Positions 49,195 to 60,527 of a stretch of DNA of 64,000 nucleotides are shown here, in pieces. Positions within the stretch are counted from its first letter, which is position 1, and every line of letters starts with the position of its first letter. The translations under genes and the position numbers were made by a program. The stretch is from Yimella lutea (GTDB taxonomy: Bacteria > Actinomycetota > Actinomycetes > Actinomycetales > Dermatophilaceae): positions 2,294,001-2,358,000 of the forward strand of contig NZ_VFMO01000001.1 of assembly GCF_006715095.1 (NCBI RefSeq). Reading direction: 5' to 3'. Under the pieces are notes generated by a model, which was given only the letters and a program-made list of their open reading frames with translations, was not told where the DNA came from and searched no databases.

Positions 49195-49929
49195 TTGACA
49201 GGGGTGGCGAAATCGCAGCGCGCGTCGCACCGTGGAGTCGTGACCGAAGAACAGTTCGCCCGCGCGCAACAGAAGTTCGAAGCGAACGCCATGAAGGCAC
49301 CGGCCGGTCGCTTGTCTCGTGGCGCCCGAGCCTCCAACTTCGACCTACTCTTCCAAGGAATCCTGACCTGCGCACACTGCGGAAAGCGCATGGAAGGCAA
49401 CCTCGCCGGGAACGACGTCCGGTACCGCTGTCGGGACAGGTCCGTCCGCCGAACATAGCCACATCCGCCGCTTGCACGTGTCATGCAATCTGAGGTTCGG
49501 GCTCAGCTCGACCCGTGGATCTCGGCACTGGCAGCGAGCAGCAGCATCCAGAACGAGCTGCGCCAAGAACTCCTCACTGACACCCAGCTCGACCAACTAG
49601 TCGAACGAGGCATCGACAACGAGGACCAGATCCGGACGGCGGCGCGAAAGATCCTCACCGGAGACCCGATCGCCGCGGAGCACGAGGTACGCGCGCTCCA
49701 GGCCGAAGGGTTCCGCCTTAGCGACGAAGTACGCCGACAGCGGCTCTGGCGAACCGACGAATACCTCGCCAGGTGGGCGGCGGCGATCAGCGGCCCGCTC
49801 CGAGCCCTACCATCGGCCCCCAGCTACGACGTCAAGTCGCTGTACGGCTCGGTCGGACTACGGAACACATTCGAACCGGTGCATCAACGCTGTAGTTGGA
49901 CGCTGGTGCCGAACGAAAGTCACGCATAA
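49195..49929 (+). pseudogene. Large serine recombinase, C-terminal relic with in-frame TAG
   Basis: The frame holds VVTEEQFARAQQKFEANAM and then the recombinase zinc ribbon (ILTCAHCGKRMEGN, VRYRCRDR). An amber codon at 49456-49458 interrupts it, and the same frame continues with VRAQLDPWISALAASSS and a helical coiled-coil region to 49929. The catalytic N-terminal domain is missing; an in-frame stop at 49186 closes the upstream side. It is thus the leftover of an integrase of an earlier or the present island. It ends 41 bp before the left tRNA-Leu repeat. Confidence 0.72.
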
Positions 49930-49936
49930 ACGACTC

Positions 49937-49968
49937 AGGCTCACCAAAGTTAGGTGAGCCTAAGTCCA
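49937..49968. promoter_or_regulatory. DtxR/IdeR-like iron box without an obvious target gene
   Basis: The 19 bases at 49950-49968 read on the minus strand TGGACTTAGGCTCACCTAA, matching 15 of 19 positions of the actinobacterial iron box TTAGGTTAGGCTCACCTAA. A 9-bp inverted repeat AGGCTCACC/GGTGAGCCT (49937-49945 and 49953-49961) overlaps it. No siderophore or iron gene starts nearby, so it may be the orphaned promoter of a lost gene. Confidence 0.35.
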
Positions 49969-49969
49969 A

Positions 49970-49989
49970 GTGTCCGGAGGGGGACTTGA
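49970..49989. repeat. Left attachment-site copy (tRNA-Leu 3' end)
   Basis: GTGTCCGGAGGGGGACTTGA is identical to 63286-63305, the 3' end of the tRNA-Leu gene read on the plus strand. With one gap the similarity goes on to about 50004 and again includes CCCGTTA of the tRNA variable arm. A displaced 3' fragment of a tRNA at this distance is the hallmark of tRNA-targeted integration. Confidence 0.8.
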
Positions 49990-50004
49990 CCCTTAACCCC
50001 GTTA

Positions 50005-50234
50005 CCGTCTTGGTGAGCCTTGAAGCAAGGCTCCTGGTCGCCGGCCCCGGCATGACTGACTGCCCCTGTCGTTTGCATGATCCGGGGGGTGTTGTCACCG
50101 GGTGCTGGTGGCGCTGGTGGACCGCTGATAGGGACCGGGCCGCCCGAACGCCTGGGTAGGTCTCTTCGTAACGTGGATGTCGGCTTCCTGCGCCTGATCT
50201 GGTGACCAGCCGCTCGGACGCACGAGGAGGGACC
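50005..50234. ncRNA. IS110 left-end non-coding segment (possible bridge RNA)
   Basis: About 230 bp without a gene lie between the tRNA fragment and the transposase start. IS110 elements are known to produce a structured bridge RNA from a non-coding end that guides target and donor choice. Short self-complementary parts are seen, such as GAGCCTTGAAGCAAGGCTC (50013-50031). I could not define the RNA ends or guide loops by eye. Confidence 0.25.
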
Positions 50235-51454
50235 ATGTCTCGACCTGACTACGCGGTGTACATCGGGCTCGATGTCGGCAAACAGACGCACCACGCCTGC
50301 GCGCTGAACGTCGATGGCACACGGCTGCACGACAAACCGTTGCCCCAAGACGAGTCGTCGCTGCGTGGCCTGCTGACCAAACTCGGCACGCACGGTCGCC
50401 TGCTGGTGGTGGTCGATCAACCCGCAACGATCGGCGCGCTGCCGGTCGCGGTTGCTCGTGCCATGGGCGTGGACGTCGCCTACCTTCCCGGGCTGGCGAT
50501 GCGCCGTATCGCCGACCTGCACCCCGGCAACGCCAAGACCGACGCAAGGGACGCGTACGTCATCGCCGAAGCCGCCCGGTCGATGCCGCACGCCCTGCGA
50601 CGGGTCGACGTCGGCGACGACACCCTGGCCGACCTGGAAGTCATCGTCGGCTTCGATGACGACCTGGCCGGACAGGTCACCGCACAAGCAAACCGGATCA
50701 GAGGCCTTCTGACACAAGTGAACCCAGCCCTCGAACGTGTCCTCGGCCCACGCATCCAACACCCAGCAGTCCTCGAACTCCTGACCCGCTTCGGTGGCCC
50801 GACCGGCCTGCGCGCGGCCGGCCGGCGACGGTTGCTCGCCGTCGCCAAACCCCGCGCGCCCCGCTCCTACCAACGCCTCGTCGACGACATCCAGACAGCG
50901 CTCACCGAGCAGACCGTCACCGTCCCTGGCACCCGCGCCGCCGAGCTCGTCCTGCCCAAACTCGCGACCGGACTGGCTCGCCTGCTGCACGACCGCGCCG
51001 ATCTGGGAACCCAACTGGAGGACATGCTCGATACCCACCCTCTTGCCGCGGTCCTGACCTCGATGCCCGGCATCGGCGTCAGGACCGGCGCACGGATCCT
51101 GCTCGAAGTCGGCGACGGCTCGAGCTTCCCCACCTCCGGCCACCTCGCCGCGTACGCCGGCCTCGCACCCGTCACCCGCCGATCCGGCACCTCGATCCGC
51201 GGTGAGCACCCCGCCCGAGGCGGCAACAAGCACCTCAAACGAGCGATGTTCCTCGCCGCGTTCGCCGCACTGCACGACCCGACCTCGCGGGCCTACTACG
51301 ACCGCAAACGCGGCCAAGGCAAGAAGCACAACGCCGCCCTCATCTGCCTCGCCCGACGACGCTGCGACGTGATGTACGCGATGCTTCGCGACGGAACCCT
51401 CTACCAACAGAAAACCCCCGCCGCTTGACGAAGACCATAGGGACACCCCCCGGA
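50081..51454. mobile_element. IS110-family insertion sequence (ends approximate)
   Basis: A 12-bp inverted pair TCCGGGGGGTGT (50081-50092) and ACACCCCCCGGA (51443-51454) flanks the transposase gene and may mark subterminal or terminal parts of the element. True ends are uncertain because IS110 elements usually lack long terminal repeats and the left non-coding part may reach back to about 50005. It sits right beside the left attachment repeat. Confidence 0.6.
50235..51428 (+). CDS. IS110-family transposase
   Basis: A 397-residue DEDD/RuvC-type recombinase. The N-terminal DEDD_Tnp domain starts YAVYIGLDVGKQTHHACAL (first Asp) and includes LLVVVDQPATIGALPVAVA and NAKTDARDAYVIAEAAR (further acidic residues). 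The C-terminal transposase_20 domain has SMPGIGVRTGARILLEVGD, the FPTSGHLAAYAGLAPV segment and RRSGTS with the likely catalytic Ser. A GAGGAGGGA ribosome site stands just before ATG 50235. All key motifs are intact, so it may be active, guided by a bridge RNA. Confidence 0.93.
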   Translation: MSRPDYAVYIGLDVGKQTHHACALNVDGTRLHDKPLPQDESSLRGLLTKLGTHGRLLVVVDQPATIGALPVAVARAMGVDVAYLPGLAMRRIADLHPGNAKTDARDAYVIAEAARSMPHALRRVDVGDDTLADLEVIVGFDDDLAGQVTAQANRIRGLLTQVNPALERVLGPRIQHPAVLELLTRFGGPTGLRAAGRRRLLAVAKPRAPRSYQRLVDDIQTALTEQTVTVPGTRAAELVLPKLATGLARLLHDRADLGTQLEDMLDTHPLAAVLTSMPGIGVRTGARILLEVGDGSSFPTSGHLAAYAGLAPVTRRSGTSIRGEHPARGGNKHLKRAMFLAAFAALHDPTSRAYYDRKRGQGKKHNAALICLARRRCDVMYAMLRDGTLYQQKTPAA

Positions 51455-51459
51455 GCTCG

Positions 51460-51639
51460 AATGTGTCCCAGTGGTACTGGCAGAAGCATTTGCTTGCAAC
51501 CGCTCGAAGTCGCGGTACTGTCGCGCCATGTCACGACGGAACGCAGATGGCCCACCGCGACACAGGGCATTGCCCTTCGGGAATTACTGCCGCAGCAGCT
51601 CTCACACAGCGCGTCGGGGTACTTGCTGGGTGCTGCCAT
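51460..51639 (-). pseudogene. IS3-family OrfA fragment
   Basis: The minus-strand frame from ATG 51639 begins MAAPSKYPDALCE, very like the MAAPSKYPEELRERA start of IS3-family OrfA proteins. Similarity then fades and is only regained weakly in another frame, so the gene is decayed. The 51429-51708 gap between the IS110 transposase and the oxidoreductase gene holds nothing else I can identify. Confidence 0.45.
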
Positions 51640-51708
51640 GACTCTCATCGTCGATGGATTGAGAGTCTCCACCAGACCCGGGGCGATTCACGACGGGCCT
51701 GCCCCTGG

Positions 51709-53381
51709 TCACCGGCGACCCTCGGCTTCCAGGAACTCATGCACCTGGCGGATCGCGACCGAGCCTTCGCCGACGGCGGAGGCGACGCGCTTGACCGACC
51801 CACTGCGTACGTCGCCCACGGCAAAGACGCCCGGACGGCTGGTCTCGAACATGCCTCCCTCGGAGCCGTCGGCCACGGGCCCAGTGAGGATGAACCCCTT
51901 TACGTCCAGCGCGATCTCCCCCTCGAGCCAGCTCGTGTGCGGGGTCGCTCCGATCAGTACGAACATGGCCGTGGTCGCGACGCGCTGCTTCGCGTCGGTG
52001 CGGAGGTCGTGCAACACCACCTCCTCGAGCGCTTCGTGTCCGATGAGCTCGCTCACCTCGCTGCGGCGCCAGATCTTGATGCGTGGTGACTGCTCGACGC
52101 GGTCGGCTAGGTAGCGGGACATGTCCCTTCCCAGGTCGTCGTGCCGGATGACCAGGTTGACTACCGATGAACGGCGGGCCAGGAAGCAGGCCGCCTGGCC
52201 CGCCGAGTTGCCACCCCCGACGACGGTGACAGGGTCCTGTTGGCACAGCCGGGCCTCGAACTCCGTAGCGGCGTAGTAGACGCTGCTGCGCTCGAGTCGA
52301 TCCAACCCGGGGACGTCGAGACGCCGGTAGCGCACACCCGTCGCGACGACGACGGCGTGCGCGACCAGATCCTCCCCCTCCGCCAACCCCACCACGTGGT
52401 AGCCGTCGGCGTGTGTGAGGGAGGTTGCCTCACCGGGGATGCTGAAGGCGGCGCCGAACTTGCGCGCTTGCACCACGGCCCGGTCGCGGCCAGCTCCGCC
52501 CCGGAGATACCGGCGGGGAACCCCAGGTAGTTTTCGATCTGGGACGACGTGGCTGCCTGCCCGCCGGTGGCGAGCGCGTCCAGGACCACCGTCGAGAGTC
52601 CTTCGGAGGCGGCGTACACCGCGGCGGCGAGACCACCCGGGCCTGCGCCCACCACGACCAGGTCGTACGCCGACCGGCTCGGCGCCGCACGAAGACCGAG
52701 AAGCTCGGCCAGCTCCGTATTGCTGGGGTTCCGCAAGACCGTCCGCGCTTTCCAGATCACGACGGGCGTCTGGTCGGGCGGGATGTCGAAGGCTCGCAGG
52801 GTCGCCTCGGCATCCAGGTCATCCTCCAGGTCTTCCCACCGGTACGGGATGCGATTGCGGCTCGCGAAGTCCCTCAACCGGCGGGTGTCGGCTGAGTAGC
52901 GGGAGCCGATGATCCTCAAGCCCGCGCCGAGGCCGGCGTGGAGGTTGCGTCGGAGCACGAAGGCTCGCAGGATCAGATCTCCTAACGCCTGGTCCTGGGT
53001 GACCGCCTCCTTGAGCCCGTCATAGAGAACCTCGAGGACCTCCACGTCGGTCTGAGCGACGGCGGTGACGTAGACCGCCTGGCCGGTCAACATCGAGAGG
53101 TCACCCACGAAGCGGCCTCGCCCGTGGACCGCGATCACTCGCGCCTCTCCTCCGGGACCTTCCTCCTGCACGACCCGTACCTTGCCGTCCAGGACCACGA
53201 ACACGCCGCAGTCGCGGTCTCCCGCGCAGAACAGTGTGCTGCCCTCGGCCAGCACCTTCCGCTCGCCGTGCTGCGAGAGCAGCATGATCTGCTCGTCATT
53301 GAGCCGGGGATAGGCGCCGGTGGTGTCGGGGGTCTCGGGCGTGTCCCCCATCTCGAGCTCAGACGAACTGTTCGTCGACAT
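51709..53381 (-). pseudogene. Cyclic-nucleotide-binding/thioredoxin-reductase-like fusion, frameshifted
   Basis: The 5' part encodes MSTNSSSELEMGD, a cyclic-nucleotide-binding domain (about residues 20-130, GERKVLAEGSTLFCAGDRDCGVFVVLDGK-type sequence), a thioredoxin-like linker, and a FAD-binding Rossmann start (VVVGAGPGGLAAAVYAASEG). Near 52487-52492 one base seems lost: GAELA runs into nonsense, while the next frame continues with RDRAVVQARKFGAAF to the FAD/NADPH end (VTVVGGGNSAGQAA, GVFAVGDVRSG). Where thioredoxin reductases have CxxC this protein has VYYAATEFEA, so a classical dithiol is absent even in the rebuilt protein. It may be a true pseudogene or a sequencing error. Confidence 0.8.
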
Positions 53382-53637
53382 AGCACCATCTCCAGTTCTC
53401 TCCCGGCTCGATCGAACGCACGATGACGTGACCCGTCGTGGCGGCGTGAGCGCGCGCGTGTCGCATCGGTGAGGAGTCGCAGCACCCGACCTGGCCACAG
53501 GTCAGGCACTGTCGCAGGTGCACCCAGGGGGTGCCGAGCTTCACGCACTCCGCGCAGGCGTTCTAGGTGGGTAGCGGCACGGGCCGGATGACGCCGATGT
53601 GCGGGTCGGCACCGAAGCCCCTCGGGTGCGCGGTCAT
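53359..53637 (-). pseudogene. UBP-type zinc finger protein with in-frame TAG
   Basis: Read from ATG 53637, which overlaps the thioredoxin stop by 4 bp, the frame is broken by TAG at codon 25 (53565-53563). It then continues with ACAECVKLGTPWVHLRQCLT, CGQVGCCDSSPMRHARAHA, GHVIVRSIEPGENW and RWCYVDE. All Cys and His ligands of the zf-UBP fold are present. Full proteins of this family are about 90 residues. In eukaryotes the finger binds the free C-terminus of ubiquitin; the bacterial role is unknown. An internal GTG at 53544 could give a shorter product without the first Cys pair. Confidence 0.75.
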
Positions 53638-54082
53638 CGCTCCCCCTTCGGCAGCTTCGACTCGACCCATGAGCGCAGTAAGTGCTCCGGAAGGGCGCCG
53701 ATCTGGGTGTCGACCACCTCTCCGTGGTCGAGTAGGACCAGCGTCGGGATCGACTGCACCTCGAACCTCCGGCTCACGAGCGGGTTCTCGTCAGCGTCGA
53801 CCTTGACTAGCTTGAGGTTGCCGGCCAGCTCCCCAGCCAGTTTCTCCAGGGCCGGGCTGACCATCCGGCATGGGCCGCACCACGGAGCCCACACGTCGAC
53901 CAGCACCGGGATGCTCGACTCGTCCACGACCGCGTGGAAGTCAGCGTCGTTCGCATCCACCACCCAGGGCAGCGGAGTGATGCACCTCCCGCAGCGTGGC
54001 GTGCCTTCGGCCACCGCCGGCACGCGGTTCCTGGCTCCGCAGTTGCCGCACGCGACCGTGGTCGTCCTCTGAGCGTTCGCGG

Positions 54083-54086
<4 letters not shown>
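53634..54086 (-). CDS. Thioredoxin with N-terminal zinc ribbon (TrxC/Trx2-like)
   Basis: A 150-residue thioredoxin. Cys13, Cys16, Cys32 and Cys35 form a zinc ribbon ([17 protein letters not shown]). The thioredoxin fold follows with the active site WAPWCGPC (Cys70 and Cys73) and the cis-Pro loop SIPTLVLL. This is the layout of TrxC, which is linked to oxidative and heat stress. The ATG overlaps the clpB stop by 4 bp and the stop overlaps the UBP-type zinc finger start, so it is translated as part of the chaperone operon. Confidence 0.92.
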
Positions 54087-56709
<2,623 letters not shown>

Positions 56710-56719
<10 letters not shown>

Positions 56720-57030
56720 GGAGCGTCTCCTCGTCGTGTCGTGCGCCGTTGTGCGTTCTCCAGCTCCGCGATCCGGTCGAGCAACTCGACAACCAACCCG
56801 ATGGCGCAGTAGCCGAGGTTCAGGCTCATCCGCAGCCGCTGGATCCTGGCCATCTCCTTCACCTGGGACGGGTCGAACCACAGGCGACCATGTGCGTCGC
56901 GGGTGACCTGCAGCAGCCCGAGCGCGACCAAGCGGCGCACCAGCTCCGGGTGTACGCCGGTGATCTGCGCATAGCTGTCCAGGCTCAGCCGGTGGGGTCG
57001 GGCCAGCGCGAAGCGCGTGGTCGCGTTCAT
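56710..57030 (-). CDS. MerR-type chaperone modulator (CbpM/HspR-like)
   Basis: A 106-residue MerR-like protein. The helix-turn-helix region is [28 protein letters not shown], then [22 protein letters not shown], and a C-terminal helix [11 protein letters not shown]. CbpM proteins bind the J-domain of CbpA and inhibit it; HspR proteins repress dnaK operons. The close coupling to a CbpA-like gene (ATGA overlap) favours either. I see no HAIR box (CTTGAG-type palindrome) before dnaK, which speaks weakly against an HspR role. Confidence 0.8.
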
Positions 57031-58001
57031 CGTCTGCTCCTCGCGTCGAAGCGGGAAACCTTGGCGAGCTCTTCGAAGTGCCGCCGCTCGTCGTCCGACA
57101 GGTTGCGTGGCACGCGCACCTGCAGCTCCGCGTAGAAGTCCCCGGGCGTGCCCTTCGGGTGAGGGAGCCCACGACCCTTGAGCCGCAGGCGGCGGTGGCT
57201 GGACGACCCGGCCGGGACCTTGACGGTGGCTGCTCCGCCGGGCGTGTCTACGGACACCGACGCTCCGAGAGCGGCTTCCCAGGGAGCGACCGGCAGGAGT
57301 GCGTGGACGTCACGACCCTCGACCCGGTAGCGCGGGTGGTCGGCGATCCGGACCACCAGGTAGAGGTCTCCGGCCGCCGCGTCACCGCTGCCCGGGCCGC
57401 CCTGGCCCCGCAGCCGGATCCGTTGGCCGTCGATGACTCCCGGCGGGATCGTGACGTCGAGCGTGCGGGGGCCGTCAGGACCCGTGATCGTGAGGCTGCG
57501 CTCGGTGCCGCGGTAGGCCTCCTCGACCGAGACCTCCACCTCCGCCTCGTGGTCGGCCCCCGGGACCGGGCCGGGGCCCCAACCGGCCCGGCCCCGGCCG
57601 CCTCGCCCTCGCCCACCGAAGATTCCCCCGAGCAGGTCCTCGATGTCGATCTCGTCACCGAAGTCAGCCCCGCCGAAGCCGCCGGACGGCCCGCCCCCCG
57701 ACCACCGGCCGCGTGCGCCTGCCCCCGCATCAGCATAGGCGCGGCCCTGGCGCCAGGCAGCCGGGTCCGCGTCGGGAGGCACACGTCGGAAGTCCTCGCC
57801 GAAGGCGTCGTAGCGCCGCCGTTGCTCGGGGTCCGACAGGACGTCGTAGGCCTCGGCGATGTCTTTGAACCTCTCCTCGGCCCCGGCCTGCTTGTTGACG
57901 TCGGGGTGGTTCTGGCGCGCCAGCGTGCGATAGGCGCGTTGGATCTCGGCCGGGTCGGCATCGCGAGAGACACCGAGGACCTCATAGAAGTCCTTGGCCA
58001 T
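57027..58001 (-). CDS. DnaJ-family co-chaperone without zinc finger (CbpA-like)
   Basis: A 324-residue J-protein. The J-domain (residues 1-68) has the HPDV motif in [13 protein letters not shown] Gly/Phe/Arg-rich region (about 85-150) follows. Two C-terminal substrate-binding domains come next ([40 protein letters not shown]). The four CxxCxGxG repeats of DnaJ are missing, so it is a class B J-protein. It stimulates DnaK and hands over substrates. The ATG shares one base with the grpE stop (TGATG). Confidence 0.92.
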   Translation of the reverse strand: MAKDFYEVLGVSRDADPAEIQRAYRTLARQNHPDVNKQAGAEERFKDIAEAYDVLSDPEQRRRYDAFGEDFRRVPPDADPAAWRQGRAYADAGAGARGRWSGGGPSGGFGGADFGDEIDIEDLLGGIFGGRGRGGRGRAGWGPGPVPGADHEAEVEVSVEEAYRGTERSLTITGPDGPRTLDVTIPPGVIDGQRIRLRGQGGPGSGDAAAGDLYLVVRIADHPRYRVEGRDVHALLPVAPWEAALGASVSVDTPGGAATVKVPAGSSSHRRLRLKGRGLPHPKGTPGDFYAELQVRVPRNLSDDERRHFEELAKVSRFDARSRR

Positions 58002-58537
58002 CAGGAATCCCTGGTCGCCACCACGACCGCAGCCGGACGCAGGAGCTTGTCGTCGGGTCCGTATCCGGGGCGGACGACGTGGGCCACGGTGCCGGGCGTC
58101 AGCCCCTCACCGGACACGGTGCTGACCGCCTCGTGCACGGCTGGGTCGAAGGCCGCGCCCTCGTCGTCGCGACGTGGGAACCCGAGATCGGCCAGGACGC
58201 CGACCGCCTGCGCGAGCACTGCTCGCAGGCCCTCGGCCACCGAACTGGGGTCGGACGACGCGTGCTCGAGCGCCCGCTCAAGGTTGTCCAAGACTGGCAG
58301 CCAGCTGGTGGCCACGGTCGCCCGTTCCTGCTCGCGGGCGCGCACCACGTCGCGTGCGCATCGCTTGCGGAAGTTGTCGAGCTCGGCAGCCGTGCGCCGC
58401 CACGCCTCCTCGAGCTCGGCGACCTGGCGCGACTGGTCGACGCTCTCGGGCGCTTCGTCTCCCGGTGCCTCGTCGCCCCGCGCTGCGTCTGTCGGGCCTT
58501 CGCTCGTCGGTGCCTCGCGGTCGGACATGGCCGTCAC
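58001..58537 (-). CDS. grpE: Nucleotide exchange factor GrpE
   Basis: A 178-residue GrpE with an acidic, probably disordered N-terminus, a long helix ([21 protein letters not shown]) and the C-terminal beta domain ([39 protein letters not shown]). It releases ADP from DnaK. GTG 58537 overlaps the dnaK stop (GTGA) and matches the tight overlaps of the whole operon; ATG 58528 is an alternative without a ribosome site. Confidence 0.92.
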   Translation of the reverse strand: MTAMSDREAPTSEGPTDAARGDEAPGDEAPESVDQSRQVAELEEAWRRTAAELDNFRKRCARDVVRAREQERATVATSWLPVLDNLERALEHASSDPSSVAEGLRAVLAQAVGVLADLGFPRRDDEGAAFDPAVHEAVSTVSGEGLTPGTVAHVVRPGYGPDDKLLRPAAVVVATRDS

Positions 58538-60426
58538 TGGGCGGTGAACTCGGCGTCGATGACGTCGTCATCGTCGCTGTCAGGCGCGGAGCCGGATGAG
58601 CCGGCCCCCCCGGTCGACGGTCCACCGCCAGCCCGGGCTGCGGCGCCCAGCGCCTGGGTCATCTGGTGGAGCTCCCCGGTCAGCGCTCGGAGACGATCCA
58701 CGGGCTCGTCGCCCTCGACGGCCTGGCGGGCCTCCTCGACCAGCATCTCGGCACGAGCGCGGTCGTGCTCGGGCACGGACGCGCCGGCTTCCTCGAGGGT
58801 CTTGCGCACCTGGTAGGCCACGGAGTCGAGCTCGTTGCGAGCATCGACCCGCTCACGCAGCGCGGCGTCCTCGCCGCGGTGGGTCTCGGCATCCTTGACC
58901 ATCCGCTCGACCTCCTCCTGGCTCAGCGTGGAGGACTCGCTGATGGTCACCTCCTGCTCGGCACCGGTGTCCTTGTCACGCGCCGACACGTGCAGGATGC
59001 CGTTGGCATCGATGTCGAAGGTCACCTCGATCTGGGGCACCCCACGCGGCGCGGGGCGGATGTCCTCCAGACGGAACCGTGCCAGCACCCGGTTGTCGGC
59101 TGCCCTCTCCCGCTCCCCCTGCAGGACGACGACGTCGACGGCTGACTGGTTGTCCTCCGCAGTGCTGAAAATCTCGGTCCGCCGGGCCGGGATTGTCGTG
59201 TTGCGCTCGATGACCTTGGTCATCACCCCACCCATCGTCTCCAGCCCCAACGACAGGGGCGTCACGTCGAGCAGCAGCACGTCCTTCACGTCGCCCTTGA
59301 TGATCGCCGCTTGGACAGCCGCACCGACGGCCACGACCTCGTCCGGGTTGACGGTCATGTTCGGCTCCTTGCCACCGGTCAGGCGGCGCACCAGCGCCTG
59401 CACGGCCGGAATCCGCGTCGAACCTCCCACGAGGATGACCTCGTCGATATCGTCGGCGGTGACCTTGGCGTCCTCCATCGCCTGCCTGACCGGGCCGAGG
59501 CAGCGCTCGACGAGGTCGGCGGTGAGCTGCTCGAACGTCGACCTCATCAGGTTCACGTTGAGATGCTTGGGCCCGGAGGCGTCCGCGGTGACGAACGGAA
59601 GGTTGACCGCCGTCTGTGTGACCGCCGACAGGTCCACCTTGGCTTTCTCGGCAGCCTCGAACAGTCGCTGCAGTGCCTGCGCGTCGTCGCGGAGATCGAT
59701 GCCGTTGGACTTCTTGAACTCCTCGGCCAGGTAGTCAACGATGCGCCGGTCAAAGTCGTCGCCGCCTAGGTGGGTGTCCCCCGCTGTCGACCGGACCTCC
59801 ACTACACCGTCCCCGACGGTGAGGATGCTGACATCGAACGTGCCGCCCCCGAGGTCGAAGACCAGCACGGTCTCGTTCTCGAGCTTGTCCATCCCGTACG
59901 CGAGGGCAGCCGCCGTCGGCTCGTTGATGATCCGGAGAACCTCGAGCCCCGCGATCCGGCCAGCGTCCTTCGTGGCCTGACGCTGCGCGTCGTTGAAGTG
60001 CGCCGGAACCGTGATGACCGCCTCGGTGACCCGCTCACCGAGGAACTTCCCGGCGTCGTCGACCAGCTTGCGCAACACCTGTGCCGAGATCTCCTCGGGT
60101 GCGTAGAGCTTGCCGTTGACCTGGAAGCGCACCGCGCCGTCCGGACCGGCGACGACGTCGAACGAGACGGAGTTCATCTCACTGCTGACCTCGTCGTACT
60201 TATGACCGATGAACCTCTTCGCGGAGTAGATGGTCCCCTTCGGATTCAGGATCGACTGCCGCCTCGCCATCTGGCCGACCAAGCGCTCACCGTTCTCCAG
60301 GAAAGCCACCACGGATGGCGTCGTCCGGTTGCCCTCCGCGTTCGGGATGACCTGTGGCTGCCCACCCTCCATCGCTGCGATCACCGAGTTCGTCGTTCCC
60401 AGGTCGATCCCGACTGCCCTGCCCAT
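58534..60426 (-). CDS. dnaK: Hsp70 chaperone DnaK (island copy)
   Basis: A 630-residue Hsp70. The ATPase domain begins [21 protein letters not shown] and has [27 protein letters not shown] and [13 protein letters not shown]. The linker [15 protein letters not shown] precedes the substrate-binding domain, and the C-terminus ends with Asp-Asp-Asp-Val-Ile-Asp-Ala-Glu-Phe before a short tail. ATG 60426 has GGAG about 5 nt upstream. It is the second gene of the chaperone block, 101 bp after the LuxR-type gene. A core dnaK is expected elsewhere in the genome, so this is probably an accessory copy. Confidence 0.95.
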   Translation of the reverse strand: MGRAVGIDLGTTNSVIAAMEGGQPQVIPNAEGNRTTPSVVAFLENGERLVGQMARRQSILNPKGTIYSAKRFIGHKYDEVSSEMNSVSFDVVAGPDGAVRFQVNGKLYAPEEISAQVLRKLVDDAGKFLGERVTEAVITVPAHFNDAQRQATKDAGRIAGLEVLRIINEPTAAALAYGMDKLENETVLVFDLGGGTFDVSILTVGDGVVEVRSTAGDTHLGGDDFDRRIVDYLAEEFKKSNGIDLRDDAQALQRLFEAAEKAKVDLSAVTQTAVNLPFVTADASGPKHLNVNLMRSTFEQLTADLVERCLGPVRQAMEDAKVTADDIDEVILVGGSTRIPAVQALVRRLTGGKEPNMTVNPDEVVAVGAAVQAAIIKGDVKDVLLLDVTPLSLGLETMGGVMTKVIERNTTIPARRTEIFSTAEDNQSAVDVVVLQGERERAADNRVLARFRLEDIRPAPRGVPQIEVTFDIDANGILHVSARDKDTGAEQEVTISESSTLSQEEVERMVKDAETHRGEDAALRERVDARNELDSVAYQVRKTLEEAGASVPEHDRARAEMLVEEARQAVEGDEPVDRLRALTGELHQMTQALGAAARAGGGPSTGGAGSSGSAPDSDDDDVIDAEFTAQ

Positions 60427-60527
60427 GACTACTCCATTCGCCGAAAGCTCGTGTGTGACCATCCTGGGTCAGGGACCGCGTCACCGGCATCCCCTGAACG
60501 GGTGATCTCTGAGGGGGCAGGTCGTCG

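Noticed and set aside
51425..52114. Plus-strand reading with SGYLLGAAMTLIVDGL resembling a short-chain dehydrogenase end
   Set aside because: The likeness is short. The opposite strand of the same bases has a better match to the start of IS3 OrfA and the beginning of a real oxidoreductase gene.
60427..60527. Search for a HAIR (HspR) or CIRCE box before dnaK
   Set aside because: No CTTGAG-type palindrome or CIRCE inverted repeat is visible; control by HspR is therefore not claimed.
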